In this document: positions 1-12,166 of the stretch, piece by piece
Position numbering within the stretch: position 1 is the stretch's first letter
How the letters are laid out: every line of letters starts with the position of its first letter
Assembly: GCA_947462335.1 (NCBI GenBank)
Contig: OX381705.1
Location: 41,308,675-41,372,674, forward strand
Reading direction: 5' to 3'
DNA: 64,000 bases
Source of the DNA: Harmothoe impar
Taxonomy: Eukaryota > Annelida > Polychaeta > Phyllodocida > Polynoidae
Notes under the pieces: generated by a model
The model's input: the letters and a program-made list of their open reading frames with translations, nothing else
Told to the model about the DNA's origin: nothing
Databases searched by the model: none
Position numbers and translations under genes: made by a program

Positions 1-1153
1 CGACACTGCCGTCATAGTTGTTATGATGACGTCTCATCATAATACATACAGAATGTGGTCAGTTGACACTATTGTGCACCAGTCAATACCATCTGTTACA
101 GCCTAGATCTGCTTATCACCTGTTGAGGGCGTTATCGTCCGGTTATCGTGTAGTGCCCCGTGGTTATATACACACACGTCAGGGTCGTTGAGAGCTGGGC
201 TGCAGAAAGCTCACTCAGCATCTTGCCTTGCATTAAAAGGGGTTATAAGCATGATGGTATAAGGGCGGGGTGGTCGGGATTAGGGTGACGGCCTTGTGTG
301 GGTGTCTGCTATGTGGAGGATGTGTCTGGTGTGGGTTTGGTGAGGGGGGAGACAGAGGTGTCATCTTACAGTACTCCCCCCACCTCACACCGCCCAAGTC
401 GGACAAACACGTACCCCTTCCCATAGCAACCACCCTCATTCCAGTATACACCTACATTCTATCCGCAAAGAATACAAGTCCCACCCCTTGGTGTATCTGA
501 CCCCCTGTTACGGCAGTGTCTGTGTGTGGGCCTGGCAGCCCTGTACTTTACTGATCAGTGCAGTCAGAGGTTACATGAGAGGTGCGGCGGTCTGCACATG
601 ATGAGAGGGTGCTGTATGGCCGCACGTAACCCACGTGTACTGCCCCCGTGTGGGGTCTGAGGGCTGTACCGCCCAGCTCATCTCCAGTGTTAGGACATTA
701 GCTGCATGAGAGGTAACAAGTGCTTCATCCTCACTCACTCAGCATACTAAAGTATCGCAGTGTGAGAGGGACTAGGTGCAGACTACGACTATCAAAGACA
801 AACACAGACATATTGAACGCTGACTAGAGGTAACTAACCAAGCATACGGTCTAGGACCGCTACGGAGATTACATATGTTAACTTGTGGTGAAACGGGAAA
901 GACTTCTTGTCCCTACTGTAAACTTGTGATTACCTGACATGCACAGACATGTGATGTACAATTTACTAGACCCACACTATCATCAGTAATGTTTCCCTTA
1001 CAGGGCATGTCTAAATATTTCATCAATGCAATCCCTATTCGTGACATCATACATGTATTCAAATAGCTCATGAGATTATTAGCATTATGTATCCGAAGAA
1101 AAAAAGCAAACGTCTTATATCAATTGTTGGGACCAAGTATCAGATGATGGTTG

Positions 1154-1447
1154 GGCCAAATAAAAAAAAAGTTTTGTTTCAGGTAACATGGGATGAAACT
1201 CTAGGGTCGGTAGGTCGGATTTCTTTTTTTTTTTAACTTTTTTTTTTTTTAACATATCCCTAAAATTGACCCAAAAAAGTACGAAAATGGGAAGATTTTT
1301 TCCAAAACTTTCGAAAACCTAAGATTTACCCCCAAAAAGTGTAAAAATATAAAAATTTCGTCAAAATTGCATAAAAAACGTAGGGTCGGCCCTGTTTACA
1401 TAGGGTCGGTCGGGTGACCTGAAACAAACCTTTTCTTTTTTTTGGCC
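1154..1447. mobile_element. MITE with GGCC...GGCC inverted termini
   Basis: The left end GGCCAAATAAAAAAAAAG followed by TTTTGTTTCAGGT is mirrored at the right end (ACCTGAAACAAA then CTTTTTTTTGGCC). The interior has T tracts and three AGGGTCGG motifs. No ORF. A non-autonomous DNA element is likely; no target duplication is clear. Confidence 0.6.
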
Positions 1448-1513
1448 TTGTGAGAGGTGCTGGATGGTTGTTCATATTGGGTGAGAGTAAATACCGGGTA
1501 GATAATTGGACAA

Positions 1514-1693
1514 CAGTGGCGGATTTTAGGGGGTGGGCGCGGGGGCGCGCGCCCCCTCCTTTTTGCCTGTAGTTAAGAGTTTAATTGTCTTTTATAGACC
1601 CCGATTTTGGCCAAAAATAGGGGTTGTGTCCCCTCCTTTTGCCTAGAAAAGGGGGCGCGCCCCCTCCTTTTCCAAATCCTGGATCCGCCACTG
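1514..1693. mobile_element. CAGTGGCGGAT MITE, copy 1 (6-bp target duplication)
   Basis: A 180-bp element with termini CAGTGGCGGAT and ATCCGCCACTG and GC-rich inner arms. It is flanked on both sides by GGACAA (1508-1513 and 1694-1699), a perfect 6-bp target duplication. A second copy lies inverted at 25751-25926 in a ZO intron. hAT-like by termini; no transposase is present. Confidence 0.85.
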
Positions 1694-3791
1694 GGACAAT
1701 GTGAAACTCGACGCTAATCTCGTGGTGGTTGTGCTGGCTGCTGGTATTTGGGGAGCAGGAAGGGGCGGTATGTCAGGCGCCACCTCTCGTAGCTGGGACA
1801 AAACATTCCTGACATAGCTCCCTCTCAAAACAAGGGTAGCTTCATACTACAGGGGAATATATACATTCATAAAAATACAACCTGTGCAACAAAAGTGCGC
1901 ACCCCAACCTCAACTGCCTCTACTACAATGTATCATGACGCCAACCAGTAGGACAGTGTAACGCAGAGTAGGCCCTATGTCATTTGTATTCAGACCACCC
2001 TTTTGGAACCTGTGTAATTGTGGCCATATCTTGTATTGTAGACTTCATCATAGGGGCGCCAATTACCCTGGGTGTACCCCAATCATGGCATAGCAGAGTG
2101 CTCTCATGTTAACCTGGGGTAATACACCAAGCATGGCCATGCACGTGGGGGTAGCGTGATGAGCAGGGAGGGGCGCGTGGGGTGGGAAATGGGGCATGGT
2201 GGAAATTATGTCGACTTTTTAGGACATTGTAGGGTGAGATGGTGTCATGACTCTGTCACATGACATGCTAGTTCCAGACTTGTTCCTGACCGACATGACT
2301 TTTTTACCACACACTGTTTATAATGGTGCAGGATAGGGCGGAGGGTGTTGACACGGTTTTTCCAGAAAGTAAACCACCGACCACAGCTTGTAGAGGACGT
2401 GCACGATACGCAATACATGTACTGGGCCCCTGAGGTGATTTCTCGTACATTGGTAGGATTCCTTACTATTTTAGACCAGAAGCAGAAGAGGTGGTCTTTG
2501 ATACTTTGAGAGAGATCAAACCCCAAACAGAGCGTTGCGACATAGATCCCTACTCTGAAGTCAAAAACCAAATCAACTCCCTGCTCATGACCATGGTCTG
2601 AGTCGAACATAGAATTGTGCTAATTATGTGGATTCCCTACGACACATGTCTGCGCAACGATGCTCTCCTTTGTCACACTCACAGAGACATGTTGAGGGTT
2701 GATAAACATTAAAATCGAGGTAAGAGGGGTCTTAATCCTCTTAGTCCTTCGGGAGTAAAGTGTGGTCTGCATGGTCCAAAAGAAGGATACAGAGGTATCC
2801 TGGATGGTTAAGCCTAGGGGGATCCCCATTCCGTGTGACTGGTCCTCTGGGTCACTTGTTCCAGGGTCCCACGTTCTGTCCTCCAGTAGCAGCAGTAGAG
2901 TGAACAACGGCACGCGTTCTCTGAATCCTCTAGCAACTTCTAACATAGACTATACGCGCCTTGTGCATTGACGGGTCGAGTTTTATTTGGAGTAATGTTA
3001 AATCACAAGACATGCGGCGTTTCTCACGCATGTTTTCATTCTGTCAAAATGTGAGCCTTCATCGGTATCTTATGTTAATAATCAGTATATATTCGAAGAA
3101 TAAATGCAATCGAAAACGGGCGAATGTCTTGGTCGTAGTCTATGTACATTCACCTACTGGTATATTACACATTCCCATATAACCATATCGGCGTGTACAG
3201 AAAACCCACATGCCTCAATGGGAATTTAGGGAGTACCCAATCACCCAACTAGTCACATTACCACTATACAAGTGAGTTGAATGTGAGAGTCTGAAATGGG
3301 CCCAGCAAAAGTTGGCACCAACGTGTGGGGTGAGCGGGGTCAGGCTGCTAAAGTGACAAGAGTCAGCTGTTACGTGCATTGTTCTCTACCTAATTATGGG
3401 GGCCGTGTTACGTTTTGGGGTATTCATATCACGGTAAATACACGATAAATCATACTGCTCACAGGTGGTGCTAGGGCTTGGGATCCAACATATGTGTTTA
3501 CTTCGGTTTGACAATAGCCTCATACTTTCCTCATCTATACAACACGTACTACCGGTATATGTATGTTGTATCTGTTCCAATTTATTCGAGGTTTATCAAG
3601 GAGGGTGTATGCGTATTATATTCTAGCTCTGCATCAAATCATGTGTGTGGTGAATATTTATAGTATTTATCTGCAGTCCATGCAATCACTTTGTTCCTGT
3701 TGATATGAAATTCAGACTACTCGTTGTTGATTCATTAAGCCTATGTGTAAAAACCAGTTCCCTACTAAATGGCATGTTTTGTGTGTTTCAG

Positions 3792-6700
3792 GGCGGGGAC
3801 CACATCATCTGGGAGACACACAGCGTGTCCCTGAGTAAGGTGTCCGGCTATGGGTTTGGTATCGCCGTCAGTGGTGGGCACGACAACCCTCACTTCGCCA
3901 GTGGTGAGCCTTCTATAGCTATCTCAGACGTCCTCCAGGCCGGCCCCGCCGTCGGACGCCTCCAGTAAGTCAGCTCTTCATTCACTTATTATAGGCCGGG
4001 ACGGGGGGGGGGGGGGGGGCAGATGGCTCAGTATCAGGACTGTTTGCACAGAGAGTAATGAGTGGAATTCGTTGGGTGGGGACTCTTTGTCACATTCAAA
4101 AGTTGTCAAAGTCAAGAACAAAATAAAATTAAGATAAAACTTGGCGGAAGTGATTTTAGTAACTGCGGAAGTGCATCACTCTCTGGCACTTCCTTTTCCA
4201 AATTAGGAGTGTGTTTTTTTATATTCTCATAACTTCCGCTTGAGGTAACATGAGGAGATGCACAATAGCCAATTGAGAAATTACATGAAACGAGACACAT
4301 TCAGTAGGAGGGACAAAAGTTGGTCTAAGAAGCATATTCGTATAGTTGGCGGGACTCTCAGAAAGCAAGCAATTATATAGATAGGGTGGGAATGGGGAAA
4401 GGAAGTATGATTCTAGTTCTGCCCGGTCAGGGGAGTTTTATTAATCAGCTCGCGCTGGATGAAGACCTTTTTGTGCAGCGGGCCACGGCTATCACTCTCA
4501 TTAGTACAAATGTGGGTGTCAACATACCAGTAGTTATCATTGACTCAGGGTTAATACCCTGAGGCATACCGTATTCGACGTAATAAGCGCCCTCCCCCTA
4601 ATAAGCGTCCCCTCCCCTTTTGGGGCATTTTTAGACTAGCACAAAGGCTCAAATTTCCCGATTTTGGAGACAATTAAACTCTTAAGTACTTAAACTGCCA
4701 TTACGTCGAATACGGTATACGATGCCTGGCTATTCCTTTAAGACGTTTTTTAGCCATTTTAGAATCCTTATTACTCAGTTTGTATTTAAGTTACAAAAAA
4801 TTCAATAACATAAAAGGATAGGCAAGATCGGGGGACAAATATTTCCTTCAGCAAGTAAATCAATATCTCTTTTCTTCTACTCCCAAATGGACTGCGATCT
4901 TTGCGTATTTTTTCTCTCTTTTCTTTAAACACTTAACTACTGTTAAATGACTACCCTCTAAATGAACTCTCCATAGGCTGCAAGGTTAAAAGAATAATTG
5001 GAGCTGAAAGAAATGTGGTTCCCACCAAATAAGTACCACATTTCTATCTTTCTGGCATAAATGTACCATCTAACATATGAAAATGCCATCCAACTAAGCT
5101 GAAATGCCCTCTATATTATTTAAATCACTTAAATGAACTTCATATAATACCCTGTACATACCAAAAACAAGGATCACTTTTATTTACAGTATGGACATGG
5201 TAGAAATCTTTTCATTCAGTATGTGTTGGACATAGACGTGAGAGGACAAAAGACATAGATAGCCAAGATCGGGGGACATAAAATTTGAATTTGGGCTCAA
5301 GTACCCCCCCAAAAAAGAGTGTGTTCAATTCTTTTCTGAGTATACCCTTTTTTCGCGCAACTTGCCTCACTCGGTGTGACTTTCTCAGGGCACCTGCGTC
5401 ATGCGACCTATAGGTTGTGTGGTGCAGGTAGTTGTCATTTCCTGATATGCTATACTTGTGACGCACAATTTGGGTATGCTATCCAAAACGGTGCAGCCAG
5501 GATATAATATAGGGAGCCAGTCAGGAATCCTGGAGAGAACCTGGTATGGTGACCAATGGATGATATGGATAGTGGACTAGGGTAAACCAAAGCTGCTGAA
5601 TCCATTTCTGGTATGTGTAGAATGATATCTAGGTCGGAACAAGGTCACGTCTTTAAGGATCCTATTAATACAAGAGTGCACCCTTTCTCTTTCTTACGAT
5701 GATAAATGATACATTTCCCTTCACACCTTTCCCTGACCCTGAGTCATCTGTGAGTTCACTCACACGCTCAATCTTCAACGTATGGGAAGGGATCGCTTGG
5801 TTTTATACCTTGCCCAACAGATTCAGAAGGATGCAATTTGACATGTGACCGCTTCAATATATTACTTGAAAGTTCTCGTTGAGTTATTGATTAATACCAC
5901 CCCAGCCTCATGTATTTCCATTATTACCGGCCCAGCTTTAATTTCCTCATGGATTTTCCCTGCTATCCTAATATTAGAAATGAGGCTAAGTAATAAATTT
6001 CATTCAATCAATCTTCGATCTTCATTTATTGCCAGAGTATTAATTTCCTGTGCTGCCTTGTTGATTTCAGAGTAAATGACCGCGTGCTTAGTGTCAATGG
6101 CATTTCATTGGAAAATGTAGATCACGCCACCGCCATCTCTGTTCTTAAGGACGCTGGCAACACCGTCAATCTAGTAAGTCCTTTTACCTCTAGACTATGA
6201 AGCAGAAACAAATGCTAAGTACCGTATTCTTCAGTAAATCAAGGACTTGTCTCTAATATGTCTTCATTTAATATATCATAAAATAATGTCTGTGGAACGT
6301 CCTAACCGCAGCAATCTATCTCTGAGTTACCCATACTGGTAAACACATGTACAGGTGCAGCATCTCACGGATACAGTAAACACACTGCCCATGTACAGGC
6401 GCAGCATCTCACGGATACAGTAAACACACTGTCCATGTACAGGTGCAGCATCTCACGGATACAGTAAACACACTGCCCATGTACAGGTGCCGCATCTCAC
6501 GGATACAGTAAACACACTGCCCATGTACAGGTGCAGCATCTCACGGATACAGTAAACACACTGTCCATGTACAGGTGCAGCATCTCATGGATACAGTAAA
6601 CACACTGCCCATGTACAGGTGCCGCATCTCACGGATACAGTAAACACACTGCCCATGTACAGGTGCAGCATCTCACGGATACAGTAAACACACTGCCCAT

Positions 6701-9700
6701 GTACAGGTGCCGCATCTCACGGATACAGTAAACACACTGTCCATGTACAGGTGCAGCATCTCACGGATACAGTAAACACACTGTCCATGTACAGGTGCAG
6801 CATCTCACGGATACAGTGAACACACTGCCCATGTACAGGTGCAGCATCTCACGGATACAGTAAACACACTGCCCATGTACAGGTGCCGCATCTCACGGAT
6901 ACAGTAAACACACTGTCCATGTACAGGTGCAGCATCTCACGGATACAGTGAACACACTGTCCATGTACAGGTGCAGCATCTCACGGATACAGTGAACACA
7001 CTGCCCATGTACAGGTGCCGCATCTCACGGATACAGTAAACACACTGTCCATGTACAGGTGCCGCATCTCACGGATACAGTAAACACACTGCCCATGTAC
7101 AGGTGCAGCATCTCACGGATACAGTGAACACACTGTACCTTCTTTTTTTGCGAGTATAAGCTTACCAGTAATTGGCTTACTAGGATAGCCGTTTCATTTA
7201 ATTAGCAGCCTTCCTATTCGCATGCTTAGGTTCAATCCTCTGAGATTCCACCACTCAGGAATGCCCACTATGAATGGCTGTATATGGTAGTACGGCCGCT
7301 TACCATGCCATTGTCGGCATGCACATCATTTGCCATTCCCCAGGGGTGTGCACAATCAATACCACAACCACCAAATGGACACTCTGCACAAAGGGGACGT
7401 TCTAGAAATACATACCTTGTATTAGCTTTATATAACATGGCAATTCCCTTAGATTTCACACATACAGTATTTAAGTTAACCTGTGGAATGCTTACAATCC
7501 CATATTGGTGTATAAAAGCACTAGGTAATACCAATCATGTGATCTAATGGCTCTTGTGTAGGTGACCAGCAGTCCCCTATAATGAATTAGATATAGTTAT
7601 TGACTCCGGGTTTAATTAACCCTGAGTAATATACACCTACCAATTTTGCATTTTAAGACAATTTTGTGACATAGGAGAATCATTGCGGGCAAAAACTGGG
7701 CACATTCTACCGCCAGGACCTATGCAACAAGTCACATGCACTCTATATCTATATGTTAACAGATAGCGGTTATGATACAGATAGCGGTTGTACACCAGGG
7801 GCGGGGGGACAGGGGATGGACGGCAAAGGCATGGACGCGTAGCACACGCCGCCCCGCAGCCGACCGACACGGCGAAACGGAAACGGCGATGGTGTCGCTG
7901 CTGACGCTCCGATCGACTCGCTTTTCGGCCGAGACGTAAAACAGCGGTTACGCGCTGCTGGGCGCTGACGCCCACAGCCACCTGCTCACCTACAGCCACC
8001 ACCGGGAATTCGATTATATATGACTTCCAATATATGGAATTAGGGTAGCTTTTTCTGGCGATTACGATTCTGCCAACAGAAATGAGAAATAACGTATTGT
8101 ACTCAAATTACATCACTCATTCGAATTCATTTCTGATGCCAGAATTGACAGATTACCCTTCATCTGTGAGGCCACTCACACGCTCCATTTTTCTTTATGT
8201 ACACATCATTGCACTGTGGGTTAGAAATATATTTTGTTTGCTCTTAGCCATCTGGCTTTGGAACCAGACCACAATTTTGTATTACCATATTACATATATA
8301 CCGGTGGAGGAGAACAAAATGTCTCTTTTTTTATTTACAAATGTGATATTTTAGCAGCCTCCGATGTGCATAGCTATAACAGGAACTCTCTGGTTAGTCA
8401 CATGGCTGTATGTTATAACCGTCCCATTGCCAGAACCACCCCGTGCATGCTTCTCCTGTGCCAGGCCATGGTCTGTCTGGATGCAGAAGTTGGACACAGA
8501 CCACCAGCACAATATCTGTATGAGTAAGCCCATACCTGCTACTTGCTACCCCCATCCCTGCCCCCACGTCCCAACATGAGGCTACCACCTCTCACTACCA
8601 CTGGTTAGTTAGTATACAGAGGTGTGGGCAGGGTGTGGACAAGGTAGATAGCCGACGATCTGCACACACAGAGGACTGCTCCTTGGAGCGCCTTCCCTTA
8701 GCCGTGTAAAGCCCTGATCTACAATGGAGGAGGTGGAGGTAGGTCCCACTTCACCGGTCGGCTTTTTGTTGGAGTGTGAGGCCGTTGTATGGCCATCCGT
8801 TATTTATAACAGGGCCAAGTGAAAGAGGGAGAGTGTAAAATCGTAAAGGGTATTTCTGTGACATTGGACTGTGTGTGATGATGGCCATGTATAGTAGAGA
8901 TATGGACTATGGTAGGGGCAGTGGATCTACTTCCCCACTGGATCACCTCTCTATAACAGGTGCCCTCCAGGGAAGCCGCCAAACTACAAGCGCTCCTTCA
9001 AGGCATGGCTGCTATGTCAATAAGTATGATAAAACATCAAAGCAGCACCCACTGCAAGTAGTCCTGTCCAAAAACGTCCTGTGTCATTAATTACAGGAAC
9101 CTTTTTGATTCACTCAATAGAATATGTTTCAAGGGGAAAAGCAGTACAAAATGAAGTGTTTAGTGGGTCTTTGAATAAAGTGCGTAGGGCAGTAGGGAAT
9201 ATAGGCTAATCAGATGCTGCACAAAAGGGACCCACGCAGGTTTATTGTAGCTTTACTTTTTAACGACATTCCAGGTGAGATAATCACTCGGCTGCCCCCT
9301 TCTCTCTTCTCCACAGAAGACAGGCAGTTAGCACACGCCTGGGATATGGGAGGGCGAGGTCATTCCATTACAAGTACAACTGTCAGGCCCCCATACGTCA
9401 TGGTTATACACTGGTGTGGATAGGGTCATCAGAATATGCAGTTATATGATATTAGTTTGGTGTTACCAGACTTGATTCAGTGAATGACATGGATACATTT
9501 TTGCTGGAGTTTAAACTGAAAGTATGCATCATTTAACTTAAGTCGTATGAATGCACAATTTATTATGATGTAAGTTTATACATACTCCAGATCAGGTAAT
9601 ATAATCCTGCCTTTGTACACTATATGGGGAAGGAGAGTTTTACAACATATGTACCATATTGTGTGCTGTAAGTTGGTGACAGTGGTCATACCTGAGCGGA

Positions 9701-12166
9701 CATTGAGGTCGTCCTGGTTAGGAGATCTCAGCAACCACATACATGTACCTAGCCACAGTTATCAGGGACAGTGCTACAGGTGCAAACTCCTTTAATCAGA
9801 AATACTTGAGGGGTCACATACAGTGACAAGGCAAAATAACAGAGACCCCCCGGGAATCCGGATCAAAGTTACCTTAGAAGATCTGGATGGAGAAAAATCA
9901 AGTTAAACTCATGGTATACCCTCGTCCTACGCAGACCAGTTCCTAGTTGTCAAGAAACGTCTTTTGTCTTTAATATGATTTTAGTAAAATTATCGCACAT
10001 GTTTAAGATCTCCCGAATGCCAAATTGCCACAACGGCTGAAAAGTGTATACATGTATATGATTGTTAACATCACCCAAGAGTATCATGGGTAGATAACGC
10101 CTACCAAATGTGTAGCTCCGTGGTAATAGCAACGATTTATACTAGGCAACATGGACACCATTGTGGCTCTGAATCCCCGGGGCAGTCATGCCACCACCAT
10201 GTGGTTTACACATTAATAGCATAATTAATATCACTCTGGTTTATGTACAAGTACTATTGCCACCTTAGTTTGGACACCTACCATTCCGAGCCCACCCTGA
10301 GTCAAGCATCGGCCCCTGGGCAGGACTGGATAGATGTCAGGTTTGATGGCATATTGATGGTAATGTAAAACAATGAAGTGACAGTGATATTGTACACTGT
10401 GCTACTTATACCAGACTATGTGGGACAAACCTTGTCATGGTAGGTCCATGTTACCAGTCCATATGTTGATTATCATTGTGTTCATGATACATGTACTGAT
10501 GTACCCTACATCTCTCAGTACACACCAATGGCAATGGGTTTGCTGGTATTGGCGTCGGTCATATCAACAACACACGCCCTTGGCTGTCTGAGGTCACCTC
10601 AATCTCATAGGTCAGACAGGGTTCCCACATGTCATGGAAAGTCATGGAATGTCATGGAATTTGAAAGCTGTCTGGAAAGTCATGGAATGTCATGGAATTT
10701 TGTAAAAATTTGTCATGTGTCATGGAATGTCATGGAAAATGAAAATTATGGAATTAATATTACAAAATCTCCTAGAAATCTCCCATTTGCTTTCTTGATT
10801 TTAGAAATTTTCTCGGGGGCCAAGCCCCCAGTGCTGCACACGAATGTTATAAATGTCATGGAAATTTGAGATTTTTGTCATGGAATGTCATGGAAATGTC
10901 ATGGAATTTCAATCTGAAATTTTTGTGGGAACCCTGGTCAGAGTTTTCCACTCACCAAACACAGTTGTATTGTCTATACCTTAACCAACAGGTACCACCC
11001 AGTGTCTGTATGGAGAGTGTAGGACCTCAGGTAGAGGTCACCGTTAGGCGAGTAACGCCTGCAGGGTGTCCAGTTATGGCCATTTCACCCGGCTGGGAGC
11101 AATGTTATATGGGGATAGTCAAGGTGCTATATAAATGCCAGCTCCCTGGTCAAGGTGACCATATAGGTTAACGATTATAACAGTTATGGATATGGTTGCA
11201 CCTCATCAATAACTATATACCGGTACATTGTCTTACATGCACATGGCCAGCGCCTATATAACCAATGAGTACAATGCATAGAGCAATGGACGTCTATGGT
11301 ATAACACGACCCCCATCAGAGTTAGTTAATACCTGCATTATAATACAGTGATGCGTAGATAGATATACTGGATCCTGGCAGGTCTAGGGGGGGGGGGGGG
11401 TCACCTATGTTAGCCCTGGTTATAACGAGTAATGGTTCTCAGGAAACCTGCTGCTAGGACGGCCGTGTGATTCGGAGACAGGTGGGGACCGCAGCAGTAG
11501 ACGGGGTGGTGGGAGGGTGCATCATCTGGGTAATAAGCCTAACCAAATTACACATGGAGAATGTCTGACCAAGAAAGTACAAGAAAGGCAATGTATAGCA
11601 GCCGCCAACCCCAGCCTGTGACACCAAGCTTAGATACAGACCCATGTAGACATAATGGGCTCTCAGTTCACCATGTGTGAATCCGGTCCTGATGTGCACA
11701 GGTATCATTAGGGGGGAGCTATGTACTGACATGATGTAAATGTCTACCGTACACTGAGAAGACTAAATGACACCCGTAGAGTGGTGCTTATTGGGCATCA
11801 TGTATACAGTAAGGCCGCACTTAGTGTGTACCATCCTACATGGTTTAGAGTCGTTGCGTGTCAGGCTGTATGCGTGCGTGTATGAACTAACACTTAGCAG
11901 CCTGATTAAAATTAACTCATAAACCACACTTGTGAATGACACTCATTACAGGACAATGGGACTATATGGACCGTGCTACATCAACATGCTACCACCACGA
12001 GTTTCACTCATTAGCGCATTAACAATAAAGCCCTATAAAACTGTACCATTTACCGTGTACTATTTCTCACTTTTTCAGGTCATTCGTAGGAAAATAGTCG
12101 TACCAGCAGATAGCAATTTTGAACAGCCCTTCAAAGTGACGTTAACAAAAAAGAGTAAAAAGGATG
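3792..12166 (+). CDS. TJP1: ZO exons 1-3: PDZ1
   Basis: Exons 3792-3964, 6071-6173 and 12079-12166 encode residues 1-121 of the visible protein. PDZ1 spans roughly residues 6-98. It begins with the [10 protein letters not shown] strand, has the carboxylate-binding loop [11 protein letters not shown], then DNPHFASGE and [10 protein letters not shown] as in vertebrate ZO-1, and ends LVIRRK. In vertebrates this domain binds claudin C-termini. The third exon ends with [13 protein letters not shown], the first strand of PDZ2. Introns between these exons are long (2.1 and 5.9 kb). Exon 1 has a polypyrimidine-plus-CAG acceptor at 3791 and a GTAAGT donor, so it is not the first exon. Confidence 0.95.

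Larger units (their letters stand above)
1..3791. other. Upstream/intronic sequence before first visible ZO exon
   Basis: No coding exon is recognised. It holds two MITEs (1154-1447 and 1514-1693). The ZO initiator exon may lie here or further upstream; ZO N-termini before PDZ1 are too short and variable to spot by eye. Confidence 0.5.
6174..12078 (+). other. ZO intron 2 (5.9 kb, splits PDZ1)
   Basis: Donor GTAAGT, acceptor TTTTTCAG. It contains the 44-bp minisatellite (6345-7135), a CpG-rich patch (about 7795-8010) and a TGTCATGGAA-rich MITE (10617-10936). A poly-G tract lies near 11389. The remainder shows no coding structure. Confidence 0.85.

Noticed and set aside
3705..3791. ATG at 3705 as the ZO start codon
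   Set aside because: The stretch before 3792 ends in TTTGTGTGTTTCAG, a good acceptor, and its translation has no similarity to ZO N-termini.
7637..8002. 121-residue minus-strand ORF
   Set aside because: It covers the CpG-rich patch, where stops are rare by composition; no recognisable domain or splice context.
10528..10869. 113-residue plus-strand ORF with SWNVME repeats
   Set aside because: Translation of the GTCATGGAA repeats inside the MITE.
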